27,538 nucleotides of DNA from NCBI GenBank assembly GCA_000719695.1, contig JOHN01000086.1:1-27538 (forward strand), in the 5' to 3' direction. This document shows positions 1 to 7,513 of the stretch, one piece after another. Origin of the DNA: Streptomyces sp. NRRL F-6131 (lineage in GTDB: Bacteria; Actinomycetota; Actinomycetes; Streptomycetales; Streptomycetaceae). Every line of letters begins with the position of its first letter. The stretch's first letter is position 1. Both the position numbers and the translations under genes were made by a program. A model generated the notes under the pieces. It worked only from the letters and a program-made list of their open reading frames with translations, was not told the DNA's origin and searched no databases.

Positions 1-1080
1 GATGCCGAGCTGGGCGCCGCGGCCGGTGCCGACCATCAGCGCGGTCGGGGTGGCCAGGCCGAGGGCGCACGGGCAGGCGATGATCAGCACCGCGACCGCC
101 GCGGTGAAGGCGGCCGTCCAGCCCTCGCCGGTGCCGAGCCAGTAGCCGAGAGTGGCCAGCGCCAGGGCGATGACGATCGGCACGAAGACGGCGGAGATCC
201 GGTCGGCGAGGCGCTGGGCGGCGGCCTTGCCGTTCTGGGCGTCCTCGACCAGCTGGGCCATCCGGGCGAGTTGGGTGTCGGCGCCGACCCGGGTGGCGCG
301 GACCACCAGGCGGCCGCCGGCGTTGACGGTGGCGCCGGTGACGGTGTCGCCGACCGCCACCTCGACGGGCACGGACTCGCCGGTGAGCATCGAGGCGTCG
401 ACGGCGGAGGCGCCCTCCACCACCACGCCGTCGGTGGCGATCTTCTCCCCGGGGTCACCGCGGGCCACGGTGAACTCGAAGCCGTGCCGCATCCCGGGCA
501 TCCCGGCGTGGCCGAGGAACAGGGCCCACAGCGACCAGAGGAACGCGGCGCCGGTGCCGAGCGAGACCAGGGTGTCCATGGTCGCCGCGCCGTGCCTGAG
601 GTTGGTCCAGGCCGCCTTGTGGAAGGGCCAGGCGGCGTAGGTGACGACGGGTGCGGCGAGGGTGAGCGAGAGCCACTGCCAGTTGTCGAACTGCAGGGCG
701 GGGACCATCGCCAGGGCGACGACCGGGACGGCCAGGGCGAGCGCGGTGATCAGCCGCTGCCGCAGCGGGGCGAGCTCGTCGGCTCCGGCACGGCCCTCGG
801 TGTCGGCGCCGGGACCGGCGGGCCCGGAGGTGACGGGCCCGGGGGTGACGGGTGGGGGCGGGGCGGCGGTGTAGCCGGTGGCCTCGACGGCGGCGACGAG
901 GTCGGCGACCTCGACCGTGCCGGTCAGGCTCACCCTGGCCTTCTCGGTGGCGTAGTTGACGGTGGCGGTGACCCCGTCCATGCGGTTGAGCCTCTTCTCG
1001 ATCCGAGCGGCGCACGAGGCGCAGGTCATGCCGCCGATCTGGAGTTCCACCTCGGTGGAGGCGGGTGCCTGGGTGGTCAT
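1..1080 (-). CDS. copA: Copper-translocating P1B-type ATPase CopA, N-terminal part (cut by window edge; internal deletion)
   Basis: Membrane pump that would export Cu(I). The first 360 residues are visible, starting at an ATG preceded by GAGGAG; the rest lies beyond position 1. An N-terminal heavy-metal domain carries GMTCASC (residues 17-23). A Pro-rich linker follows, then hydrophobic helices MA (about 109-126), MB (about 134-152) and M1 (about 168-190). The actuator motif TGES is at 233-236, M3 at about 296-316, and M4 holds the metal-binding CPC (336-338). Between M1 and TGES the chain passes from [12 protein letters not shown] directly to [11 protein letters not shown]. The family normally has about 80-90 more residues here: helix M2, the RYFEARSKR-like segment and the first part of the actuator domain. 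The reading frame stays open across the junction (about 454-465). Family identity is certain; function of this copy is doubtful unless the gap is a sequencing or assembly error. It follows the CopZ-like ORF in the same direction. Confidence 0.93.
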   Translation of the reverse strand, partial: MTTQAPASTEVELQIGGMTCASCAARIEKRLNRMDGVTATVNYATEKARVSLTGTVEVADLVAAVEATGYTAAPPPPVTPGPVTSGPAGPGADTEGRAGADELAPLRQRLITALALAVPVVALAMVPALQFDNWQWLSLTLAAPVVTYAAWPFHKAAWTNLRHGAATMDTLVSLGTGAAFLWSLWALFLGHAGMPGMRHGFEFTVARGDPGEKIATDGVVVEGASAVDASMLTGESVPVEVAVGDTVTGATVNAGGRLVVRATRVGADTQLARMAQLVEDAQNGKAAAQRLADRISAVFVPIVIALALATLGYWLGTGEGWTAAFTAAVAVLIIACPCALGLATPTALMVGTGRGAQLGI

Positions 1081-1138
1081 CTGGGCTCCTCGTGGTCGTG
1101 GTCGGTCGAGTGCGGGGTGGGGGCCGGGTCCGGGGTTC

Positions 1139-1158
1139 GGTACCCCCCGGGGGGTTCC
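1139..1158. promoter_or_regulatory. Possible third CsoR-like operator
   Basis: GGTACCCCCC followed directly by GGGGGGTTCC, an imperfect palindrome of the same TACCCC/GGGGTA type as the two sites upstream, placed in the spacer between the CopZ-like ORF and copA. It could give copA its own copper control or simply be a hairpin. Confidence 0.4.
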
Positions 1159-1181
1159 GTGACCCGGGACCCGGCGGGCGG

Positions 1182-1343
1182 TCAGGCCCGGTCGGCGAGC
1201 CGGGGGTCGGGGTCGGCGTCGTCGACCGCGACGCGCCGGGCCTGCTCGGCGGGCTCGGCGCCGGTGGTGACGGTGGCAGGGACGGGCTCGGTGGCCGTGG
1301 CCGTGGCGGTCGAGCAGGCGCCTTCGGTGGAGCAGCAGGACAT
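1182..1343 (-). CDS. Small Cys-rich CopZ-like ORF (probably a chaperone remnant)
   Basis: 53 residues starting [10 protein letters not shown], with an ideal ribosome binding site (GGAGG, 7 nt before ATG). It lies just upstream of copA and just downstream of two CsoR-like palindromes, so it should be the first gene of the copper operon. Actinobacterial copper chaperones of this position usually continue from such a CC-containing head into an HMA domain with GMTCGHC. That motif is absent here: the Thr-rich linker (ATVTT) runs directly into [16 protein letters not shown], which resembles the last helix of CopZ proteins. I read it as a chaperone gene that lost its metal-binding core, but a genuine small copper-buffering peptide is possible. 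Confidence 0.55.
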   Translation of the reverse strand: MSCCSTEGACSTATATATEPVPATVTTGAEPAEQARRVAVDDADPDPRLADRA

Positions 1344-1381
1344 GCGATGCCTCCGGGTGGTGTCGTTGCCGGTTCGCTCTC

Positions 1382-1400
1382 GATACCCGGGGCGGGTATC
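1382..1400. promoter_or_regulatory. CsoR-like operator 1
   Basis: GATACCC-ggggc-GGGTATC, a perfect 7-bp inverted repeat 39 nt upstream of the CopZ-like start. The ATACCC...GGGTAT form matches the G/C-tract palindromes bound by CsoR copper repressors. Confidence 0.7.
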
Positions 1401-1420
1401 GATCGACGACGAGCTCATTT

Positions 1421-1437
1421 ATACCCCCAGGGGGTAT
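1421..1437. promoter_or_regulatory. CsoR-like operator 2
   Basis: ATACCCCC-A-GGGGGTAT, a perfect 17-bp palindrome and the best match in the window to the CsoR consensus (TACCCC...GGGGTA). It lies 20 bp upstream of operator 1, so the pair probably covers the promoter of the minus-strand copper operon. No csoR gene is in the window. Confidence 0.8.
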
Positions 1438-1494
1438 CAGCCGCAAGCAGTCGTCGCCCCTCGGCCACTCATGGACCACCCCGCCGGACAGCCG

Positions 1495-1541
1495 AACGGG
1501 CCCCGCGCCAGGAGGTGATGCCTCCCGGGGCGGGGCCCGTT
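1495..1541. terminator. Large hairpin downstream of the DUF457-type gene
   Basis: Arms AACGGGCCCCGCGCC (1495-1509) and GGGGCGGGGCCCGTT (1527-1541) pair at 14 of 15 positions. The loop holds a small GGAGG/CCTCC palindrome. It lies about 22 nt beyond the stop of the minus-strand gene ending at 1564. There is no T-run, as is usual for actinobacterial terminators. Confidence 0.7.
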
Positions 1542-1563
1542 CGCGTGCGCGCCGGCGCGCGGC

Positions 1564-2358
1564 TCAGCCGAGGAAACCCAGCGCGCCGACCGCGCACAGC
1601 CCGCCGGCGCCCATGAACACCGGCATCAGCACCTTCAGTTCCACCCAGCTGCCGGCCCGGAAGCGCATCCCCTTCGGCGGGCCCACCGGGTACCAGCGCT
1701 TGCGGCCGATCGGGATCGGCCACAGCACCGGACAGCCGGAGACGGTCAGCGCGTCGCCCAGACAGTGCACCAGCGAGCCGAGGGTGATCGGCAGACCGAT
1801 CCACAGGTACTCCTGGCCGGGCTGGTCGAACAGCCAGAGCGAACCGTTGCCCGGCTTGTCCAGCACCTCCGCCAGCATCCAGGCGCCCGCCGCACCGAGC
1901 AGCCAGACCAGGATGTCGCTGGAGACCCGGGCCTGCCGCCAGAGCAGCCCCTCGATCGCCAGCACCATGTGCACGAAGAGCACCCCCAGCACGCCCCACC
2001 GTCCGCCGTACGCGGCGACGGCCGACGCGCCGGCCCCGCACAGCACCGCCCAGACCCAGGTGTGGGTCAGTGTGCGGTGGCCGCCGGTGCGGCGCGGATC
2101 CTGCTTGCTGCGGGTCGCCTTGTAGACGGCGTAGGAGAGCTTGTCGATCACCCCGCAGAGGATCCGCGAGATCGGGCCGAACGCCCGGGATATGGTCGCC
2201 GCCTTGTGGTCGAGGTCCGGCGCCAGCGCGGCGCCCGCGCAGATCAGCGTCCCCGCCAGCAGCACCGGCCAGGGCATCGGTTCGCCCATCGCGTCCGCGA
2301 TCGCTCCCGCGCCCAGCCACGCCGCCGCGCCGGACAGCGAATGCGCCGGTCCCATCAT
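1564..2358 (-). CDS. Membrane-bound metal-dependent hydrolase, DUF457/YdjM-like
   Basis: 264-residue integral membrane protein. It starts MMGPAHSLSGAAAW, behind a GGGAG ribosome binding site. The conserved pattern of the LexA-regulated YdjM/DUF457 family is clear: an early H in PAHS, DLDHK at about 57-61, GGHRTLTHTW at about 91-100, and a late GSLVHCLGDALT. The His/Asp residues are thought to bind metal in this family. About five to six hydrophobic segments alternate with these motifs. The substrate is not known for the family. Longer upstream starts exist but pass through the promoter region and give Arg/Ser-rich noise. It is divergent from the DsbA-type gene and its stop is followed by a strong hairpin. 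Confidence 0.85.
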   Translation of the reverse strand: MMGPAHSLSGAAAWLGAGAIADAMGEPMPWPVLLAGTLICAGAALAPDLDHKAATISRAFGPISRILCGVIDKLSYAVYKATRSKQDPRRTGGHRTLTHTWVWAVLCGAGASAVAAYGGRWGVLGVLFVHMVLAIEGLLWRQARVSSDILVWLLGAAGAWMLAEVLDKPGNGSLWLFDQPGQEYLWIGLPITLGSLVHCLGDALTVSGCPVLWPIPIGRKRWYPVGPPKGMRFRAGSWVELKVLMPVFMGAGGLCAVGALGFLG

Positions 2359-2655
2359 CTTCTCGGCTCCCGCCCTCGTCCCGAATCGCCCGTCGCGAGG
2401 GCTTCGCGAGGGCCTGACGGGGCGGCAGCATAGTCGTTCAAGATCGGAAACACCCGGAGGCGCTCCTTCACTCGCTCGGCGTACTCCTTTCACCTTCGAG
2501 GAGGAGCGTGCCGGGTAGACGTGATGACGTCGTTTCACCTTTTCGCGTGAACGAGCGGACCGGGCGCGTCGCCGACCCGGGCCGGCCGTCGACCCCGCGA
2601 AGTGGCCCGGGAAGAACGAGCCGGACCGGCCCTTCCCGGCGGTCCGGCGGGTCCC
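2359..2655. other. Divergent intergenic region, no gene
   Basis: About 300 nt between two divergent genes. It holds the possible -10 box at 2428-2433, an inverted repeat CGCTCCT (2461-2467) / AGGAGCG (2502-2508), and GTTTCAC (2532-2538) / GTGAAC (2547-2552), which may be a regulator site. No open frame here has coding character. Confidence 0.6.
2428..2433 (-). promoter_or_regulatory. Possible -10 box of the DUF457-type gene
   Basis: On the minus strand TATGCT fits TAnnnT, about 70 nt upstream of the ATG at 2358. No convincing -35 is visible 17 nt further upstream. Confidence 0.35.
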
Positions 2656-2671
2656 TACGCTCGGCCGGGTG
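2656..2671 (+). promoter_or_regulatory. Leaderless promoter of the DsbA-type gene
   Basis: TACGCT (2656-2661) matches TAnnnT and ends 7 nt before the GTG at 2669. There is no ribosome binding site, so transcription probably starts at the start codon. Confidence 0.6.
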
Positions 2672-3274
2672 ACCAATACCGTGGACTTCTGGTTCGATCC
2701 GATCTGCCCGTTCGCCTGGATCACCTCCCGCTGGATCCTGGAGGTCGAGAAGCACCGGGACCTCGACCTGACCTTCCGGGTGATGAGCCTGTCCGTCCTC
2801 AACGAGGGCCGCGAGGGCCTGCCCGAGCGCTACGAGCGGCTGCTCTCCACCGGTTGGGGGCCGGTCCGGGTCTGCGTCGCCGCCGCCGAACAGCACGGCG
2901 CCGAGGTGTTGCGCGACCTCTACACCGCGCTCGGCACTCGGCTGCACGTCGAGGACCGCGCCGTCGACGACAAGCTCCTCCGGGAGGCGCTGGCCGAGGC
3001 CGGCCTCCCGGAGGACCTCGCGGACGCCGCGCACGGCACCGCGTGGGACGAGGCGCTGCGCCGCAGCCACCACGCGGGCATGGACCCGGTCGGCGAGGAG
3101 GTCGGCACCCCGACCATCCACGTCGACGGCGCGGCGTTCTTCGGCCCGGTGCTCAACGCGATACCGCGCGGCGAGGAGGCCGTCCAGGTCTTCGACGGCG
3201 TCCGACTGCTGGCCGGGCACCCGGCGTTCTTCGAGCTCAAGCGCACCCGGACGGGGTCGCTGGACTTCGACTGA
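2669..3274 (+). CDS. DsbA-family thioredoxin-fold protein, Rv2466c-like
   Basis: 201 residues, nearly colinear with mycobacterial Rv2466c, a mycothiol-dependent reductase that activates nitro-prodrugs. Shared blocks include [20 protein letters not shown] at the N-terminus, [38 protein letters not shown] (the cis-Pro loop) and [10 protein letters not shown] near the end. The active site reads CPFA: the first Cys (about residue 14) is kept, but the second Cys of the Mycobacterium CPWC motif is Ala, so a monothiol mechanism using mycothiol is likely. It is cytoplasmic, with no signal peptide. GTG is chosen because TACGCT lies 7 nt upstream and the family N-terminus begins here. It is a single-gene unit closed by a hairpin that includes its stop codon. 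Confidence 0.88.
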   Translation: MTNTVDFWFDPICPFAWITSRWILEVEKHRDLDLTFRVMSLSVLNEGREGLPERYERLLSTGWGPVRVCVAAAEQHGAEVLRDLYTALGTRLHVEDRAVDDKLLREALAEAGLPEDLADAAHGTAWDEALRRSHHAGMDPVGEEVGTPTIHVDGAAFFGPVLNAIPRGEEAVQVFDGVRLLAGHPAFFELKRTRTGSLDFD

Positions 3275-3290
3275 GGGATCGTTCCCTCAG
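3271..3290 (+). terminator. Hairpin terminator overlapping the stop codon
   Basis: CTGAGGGA-tcgt-TCCCTCAG is a perfect 8-bp stem that contains the TGA stop of the DsbA-type gene. An AT-richer stretch (aactatcac) follows. Confidence 0.75.
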
Positions 3291-3297
3291 AACTATC

Positions 3298-3337
3298 ACT
3301 CACAAAACTCTCGTTTCAAGCGTGAGCGTTATATGCT
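3298..3337 (+). promoter_or_regulatory. AT-rich promoter/operator region of the GNAT gene
   Basis: An unusually AT-rich stretch. It has an inverted repeat CTCAC (3298-3302) / GTGAG (3322-3326) and a -10-like TATGCT (3332-3337), 35 nt before the chosen ATG. The -35 is weak, which would suit an activated or repressed promoter. Confidence 0.4.
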
Positions 3338-3371
3338 CGATCACCCAGGCCCGGCCGAGAGGGGTACCGCC

Positions 3372-4007
3372 ATGGGGATCGAGGACGACGACGCCGCGGG
3401 GCACGGTCCGACGCTGCTGCGCGCCGTGCCGGCCGGGGCCGAAGCGCGGGTGGCCGCGCTCTACTGGGAGGCCTTCGGCCGCAAGCTCGGTCCGGCGCTC
3501 GGCCCGCCCGAGGCCGGACGCGCCTTCATCGCCGAGCACCTCCACCACGACCGCGGCCTCGTCGCCGTGCACGGCGACGAGATCGTCGGCGTGGCCGGCT
3601 ACCGGCTCGGCGGTCACGGTCTGACCGGCGGCGGGCCGCGCGACGTGCTCGCCGCCTACGGACCGCTCCGCGGCCTGCCCCGGCTCGCCGTCCTCTCCCT
3701 GTTCGAACGCACCCCCGCACCGGGCGAGCTGGTGATGGACGGCATCGCGGTGGACGCCCGGCGGCGCGGGCTCGGGACCGGCGGTCTGCTGCTCGCCGAG
3801 GTCGCGGCGGTCGCCGCCGAGCACGGCTGCCACCGGGTCCGCCTCGACGTCATCGACGTCAACCCGCGCGCCCGGGCCCTCTACCGGCGCCACGGCTTCA
3901 CGGCCGTCCGCACCGAGCGGACCCCCTGTCTCCGCCCCCTGCTGGGCTTCGGCGCCGTCACCACGATGCACCGTCCGGTCACGGCCGCCGACGCCCGCCC
4001 CCGCTGA
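3372..4007 (+). CDS. GNAT-family N-acetyltransferase
   Basis: 211 residues. The acetyl-CoA-binding core is visible as VMDGIAVDARRRGLGTGGLL (motif A, about 125-145; the R-x-x-G-x-G form), followed by LDVIDVNPRARALYRRHGF (motif B), the usual GNAT ending. The N-terminal half (ALYWEAFGRKL, FIAEHLHHDRGLVAVHGDEIVGVAGYRLG) provides the variable substrate side. The substrate cannot be deduced. ATG 3372 is preferred over ATG 3333 because GAGAGGGG precedes it and the earlier ATG lies inside a probable -10 box. A long hairpin follows 6 nt after the stop. Confidence 0.85.
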   Translation: MGIEDDDAAGHGPTLLRAVPAGAEARVAALYWEAFGRKLGPALGPPEAGRAFIAEHLHHDRGLVAVHGDEIVGVAGYRLGGHGLTGGGPRDVLAAYGPLRGLPRLAVLSLFERTPAPGELVMDGIAVDARRRGLGTGGLLLAEVAAVAAEHGCHRVRLDVIDVNPRARALYRRHGFTAVRTERTPCLRPLLGFGAVTTMHRPVTAADARPR

Positions 4008-4012
4008 GGGCC

Positions 4013-4079
4013 GGGACACCATCGTTCGCGGCCGGAACACCCCGGACGGCGGGCGGGCGGCCCCGAACGGTGGTGTCCC
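4013..4079. terminator. Long inverted repeat after the GNAT gene
   Basis: Arms of 21 nt at 4013-4033 and 4059-4079 match at 19 of 21 positions (GGGACACCA...TGGTGTCCC at the outer ends). It begins 6 nt after the stop and ends about 100 nt before the sugar-transport operon, so it should insulate the two units. Confidence 0.75.
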
Positions 4080-4182
4080 CGACACGTTCGGCCCAGCTCC
4101 GATCGTGGGGACGGCCCGGAGTTCGCAGACTCGGTCCCGGGGGGCCGAACAGTGGGGTGGGCTCAACCGGAGAGGCATCCTC

Positions 4183-5301
4183 ATGAACAACGGGCTCCGC
4201 CGCGCGACCGCGGCCGCCGCACTGGTTTCCCTCGGTCTCGCGCTGGCCTCCTGCGGCAGCGCCAAGGAGTCCTCCGGCGGAGGCGGCTCGTCGGGCTCCG
4301 CGAGCGGCGGCAGCACGGTCGGCGCGGTGCGGATCGGGCTGCTCCTGCCCGAGACCAAGACGACCCGCTACGAGCAGTTCGACCGGCCGTTGATCGAGAA
4401 GAAGATCAAGGAGCTGGCCCCGCAGGCCCAGATCGACTACTACAACGCCAACGAGAACGCGACGACCCAGCAGACCCAGGTCGACACCGCGCTCACCAAG
4501 GGCGACAAGGTGCTGATCCTGGACGCCGTGGACGCCAAGTCGATCCAGTCCTCGGTGCAGAAGGCGCACGACGCGGGCGTCAAGGTGATCGCCTACGACC
4601 GCCTGGCCCAGGGCCCGGTCGACGCCTACGTCTCCTTCGACAACAAGAAGGTCGGCGAGCTGCAGGGCCAGGCCCTGGTCTCCGCCGTGGGCGACAAGGC
4701 CGGCGCCGGGTCGATCATCATGATCAACGGCTCGCCGACCGACCCCAACGCGGCCGAGTTCAAGGCCGGCGCGCACAGCGCGATCGACGGCAAGCTGAAG
4801 ATCGGCAAGGAGTACGACACGCCCAACTGGGACCCGAACAACGCCAACCAGGAGGCCTCCGCGGCGATCACCGCGATCGGCGCCCCCAACGTGGTCGGCG
4901 TCTACTCGGCCAACGACGGCATGGCCGCCGGTATCGCCACCGCCCTCAAGGCGGCCGGCCTGAGCGTGCCGCTCACCGGGCAGGACGCCCAGCTGGACGG
5001 CGTGCAGCGGATCCTGCTGGGCACCCAGACGATGTCGATCTACAAGCCGTTCAAGCCGGAGACCGACGCGGCCGCGCAGATGGCGGTGACCTTCGCCCAG
5101 GGCAAGACCCTGGAGTCGTCGCTGGTGCCGACCACCGTCACCAACGGCAGCGGCAACCAGGTGCCGGCCAACCTGATCACCCCGGTCGTGCTGACCAAGG
5201 ACAACATCAAGACCACGGTGGTCGCCGACGGCCTCTACACCGTCGCCCAGATCTGCACCCCGGACTACGCGGACGCCTGCAAGGCCGCCGGTCTCCAGTA
5301 G
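4183..5301 (+). CDS. xylF: Xylose-type sugar ABC transporter, substrate-binding lipoprotein
   Basis: 372-residue periplasmic-binding-protein-like lipoprotein (CUT2, pentose/hexose family). The N-terminus has RR, a hydrophobic core and lipobox LASC with Cys24, then a Ser/Gly linker. The mature part begins VRIGLLLPETKTTRYEQFD. It continues with blocks typical of XylF: DYYNANENATTQQTQVDTAL, KVLILDAVDAKS, VKVIAYDRLAQGPVDAYVSFDN, MINGSPTDPNA, VGVYSANDGMA, PLTGQDAQLDGVQRI and QTMSIYKP. It should capture a sugar, by family D-xylose, and hand it to the permease. The ATG is preceded by GGAGAGG. It is the first gene of a three-gene operon, with no xylose isomerase or kinase nearby, so the substrate is inferred only. 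Confidence 0.9.
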   Translation: MNNGLRRATAAAALVSLGLALASCGSAKESSGGGGSSGSASGGSTVGAVRIGLLLPETKTTRYEQFDRPLIEKKIKELAPQAQIDYYNANENATTQQTQVDTALTKGDKVLILDAVDAKSIQSSVQKAHDAGVKVIAYDRLAQGPVDAYVSFDNKKVGELQGQALVSAVGDKAGAGSIIMINGSPTDPNAAEFKAGAHSAIDGKLKIGKEYDTPNWDPNNANQEASAAITAIGAPNVVGVYSANDGMAAGIATALKAAGLSVPLTGQDAQLDGVQRILLGTQTMSIYKPFKPETDAAAQMAVTFAQGKTLESSLVPTTVTNGSGNQVPANLITPVVLTKDNIKTTVVADGLYTVAQICTPDYADACKAAGLQ

Positions 5302-5302
5302 C

Positions 5303-5361
5303 CGTGTCGTCCCCACGCATCCCGTCCCACCCGTGTCGTTCCCACCCGTGTCGTTCCCACC
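5303..5361 (+). repeat. 15-bp tandem repeat in the xylF-xylG spacer
   Basis: Units CGTGTCGTTCCCACC at 5332-5346 and 5347-5361 are identical. They are preceded by a degenerate 15-nt copy (5303-5317) and a 14-nt one (5318-5331). The array fills almost the whole spacer between the binding-protein gene and the ATPase gene. Confidence 0.85.
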
Positions 5362-5382
5362 CGGTCGAGGGAGTTGGTCACC

Positions 5383-6162
5383 GTGACAGGTGAGACCGTC
5401 CTGGCCCTGCGCGGGGTCTCCAAGCGGTTCGGCGCCGTCCAGGCGCTCACCGACATCGAGTTGGAAGTCCGCGCCGGCGAGGTGGTCGCCCTGGTCGGCG
5501 ACAACGGCGCCGGCAAGTCCACGCTGGTCAAGGCCATCGCCGGGGTGCACCAGCCGGACGAGGGCACGATCGAATGGCAGGGCCGTTCGGTCTCCATCCA
5601 CCGGCCGCAGGACGCCCAGCACCTGGGCATCGCCACCGTCTACCAGGACCTCGCGCTCTGCGACAACCTCGACGTGGTCGGCAACCTCTTCCTCGGCCGG
5701 GAGATCCGGCGCTTCACCGTCCTCGACGAGGTCGCGATGGAGAAACGCTCCCGCACGCTGCTGGACACCCTCTCCATCCGCATCCCCAGCGTGCGGATCC
5801 CGGTCGCCTCGCTGTCCGGCGGTCAGCGCCAGGTGGTGGCGATCGCCCGCGCGCTGATCGGCTCGCCCAAGGTCGTGATGCTGGACGAGCCGACCGCCGC
5901 CCTCGGCGTGGAGCAGACCGCCCAGGTGCTCGACCTCGTCGAGCGGCTCCGCGAGCAGGGCCTCGGCGTCATCCTGATCAGCCACAACATGGCCGACGTG
6001 ATGGCCGTCGCGGACACCGTCGCGGTGCTGCGGCTCGGCCGCAACAACGGTGTCTTCGACAAGGACCGGACCAGCCAGGAAGAGATCATCTCGGCCATCA
6101 CCGGCGCCACGGACAACGCGGTGACCCGCCGGAAGGCCCGCGGTACGGAGGGCTCCCCATGA
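5383..6162 (+). CDS. xylG: Sugar ABC transporter ATPase, single-domain CUT2 type
   Basis: 259 residues forming one complete ABC domain: Walker A GDNGAGKST (about 41-49), Q-loop in TVYQDLAL, signature LSGGQRQ, Walker B VVMLDEPT and switch His in SHNM. It powers import with the adjacent XylF/XylH-like proteins. E. coli XylG carries two fused ABC domains; this one has a single domain, like FrcA-type ATPases, so it presumably works as a homodimer. GTG 5383 is chosen over TTG 5374 because GAGGGAG (5367-5373) sits at proper distance only for the GTG. The stop overlaps the permease start (ATGA), indicating translational coupling. Confidence 0.9.
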   Translation: MTGETVLALRGVSKRFGAVQALTDIELEVRAGEVVALVGDNGAGKSTLVKAIAGVHQPDEGTIEWQGRSVSIHRPQDAQHLGIATVYQDLALCDNLDVVGNLFLGREIRRFTVLDEVAMEKRSRTLLDTLSIRIPSVRIPVASLSGGQRQVVAIARALIGSPKVVMLDEPTAALGVEQTAQVLDLVERLREQGLGVILISHNMADVMAVADTVAVLRLGRNNGVFDKDRTSQEEIISAITGATDNAVTRRKARGTEGSP

Positions 6163-7484
6163 CCGAGCAGACCCCCGGGGACGAGCACCGGCACGTCCCC
6201 CTCCCCGAGGACAGCATGCCGACGGGGGGCGTCAACGCCCCCGTGCCGGTCGCCCGCGAGGCGACACCGGCGGTCGACCCGCGCCTGCTCGTGCGGCAGG
6301 AGGGCGTCAAGGGCTACCTGGGCGAGTTCCGCCGCCGGGTCACCAGCGGCGAACTGGGCTCGCTCCCGGTGGTGCTGGCGCTGATCGTCATCTGGGCCGT
6401 CTTCGGCAGCCTGAACAGCTCCTTCCTGTCCGCCCAGAACCTCTCCAACCTGTCGCAGCAGATCGTCGGCACCGGCATGATCGCGATCGGCGTGGTGTTC
6501 GTCCTGCTGCTCGGCGAGATCGACCTGTCGGTCGGCTCGGTCAGCGGCCTGTGCGCGGCCATCTTCGCCGTCATGAACGTCACCCACGGCGTCAACCAGT
6601 GGGTGGCCCTGCTCTCCGCGCTCGTCGGCGGCGCGGTGGTCGGCCTCGTCCAGGGCCTGTTCTTCGCCAAGGTCGGCGTGCCGGCCTTCGTCGTCACCCT
6701 GGCCGGCAACCTGGGCTGGAACGGCGTGATGCTCCAGGTCCTGGGCGCCAGCGGCACCGTCAACCTCTCCGGCAAGGACATCGTCTCCCGGCTCTACAGC
6801 ACCATCTACGGCGAACAGGCCGCCGCGTACGGCGCGGCCGCGATCGGCGTCCTGCTCTTCGTGGGCGCCTCCGTGCTGGACGCCCGGCGGCGCCAGGCCG
6901 CCGGGGTGCCGTCCCGGCCCGTCCTGGACATCGCGCTGCGCACGGCGGGGCTGGCGATCATCGCCTTCCTGGCCGCCTACACGCTCAACCAGTACAAGGG
7001 CCTGCCGCTGGCCCTGCTGATCTTCCTGATCTTCATCGTGGTCCTGGACTTCGTCCTGCGGCGCACCGCGTACGGCCGGCAGGTGTTCGCGCTCGGCGGC
7101 AACATCGAGGGCGCCCGGCGGGCCGGCATCAACGTGGCCTGGATCCGGATCAGCGTCTTCACCATCTGCTCCACCATGGCGGCCGTCGGCGGCCTGTTCC
7201 TGGCCGCGCAGATCCAGTCGGCCAGCCAGACCTCCGGCGGCGGCAACCTGTTGATGAACGCCATCGCGGCCGGCGTCATCGGCGGCACCAGCCTGTTCGG
7301 CGGACGCGGCTCGACCTGGTCGGCGCTGCTCGGCGCGCTGGTGATCGGCTCGATCCAGTCCGGGATGAACATCCAGGGGCTGAGCAACGCCATCCAGTTC
7401 ATGATCACCGGTGCGGTGCTGCTCGCGGCCGTGGTGGTCGACTCCCTCGCCCGCCGCACCCAGCGGGCGGCCGGCCGCGCCTGA
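6159..7484 (+). CDS. xylH: Sugar ABC transporter permease, XylH-like
   Basis: 441 residues. A hydrophilic N-terminal tail of about 70 residues is followed by roughly ten hydrophobic helices. Family blocks include NLSNLSQQIVGTGMIAIGVVFVLLLGEIDLSVGSV (the EIDLSVG motif of CUT2 permeases), GVPAFVVTLAGNLGWNG, YGRQVFALGGNIEGARRAGIN (the coupling loop contacting the ATPase) and AAGVIGGTSLFGGRGS. It forms the membrane pore of the importer. The ATG overlaps the ATPase stop by 4 nt and GGAGGG lies upstream. It ends 29 nt from the convergent PPOX gene. The spacer contains two copies of GGCCGGCCGCGCC, one overlapping the stop. Confidence 0.92.
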   Translation: MTEQTPGDEHRHVPLPEDSMPTGGVNAPVPVAREATPAVDPRLLVRQEGVKGYLGEFRRRVTSGELGSLPVVLALIVIWAVFGSLNSSFLSAQNLSNLSQQIVGTGMIAIGVVFVLLLGEIDLSVGSVSGLCAAIFAVMNVTHGVNQWVALLSALVGGAVVGLVQGLFFAKVGVPAFVVTLAGNLGWNGVMLQVLGASGTVNLSGKDIVSRLYSTIYGEQAAAYGAAAIGVLLFVGASVLDARRRQAAGVPSRPVLDIALRTAGLAIIAFLAAYTLNQYKGLPLALLIFLIFIVVLDFVLRRTAYGRQVFALGGNIEGARRAGINVAWIRISVFTICSTMAAVGGLFLAAQIQSASQTSGGGNLLMNAIAAGVIGGTSLFGGRGSTWSALLGALVIGSIQSGMNIQGLSNAIQFMITGAVLLAAVVVDSLARRTQRAAGRA

Positions 7485-7513
7485 CACCCCCGGCTGGGCC
7501 GGCCGCGCCGCGG

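Noticed and set aside
3979..5985. Long minus-strand open frame opposite xylF and xylG
   Set aside because: His/Gly/Asp-rich shadow; the plus strand has clear binding-protein and ABC ATPase motifs.
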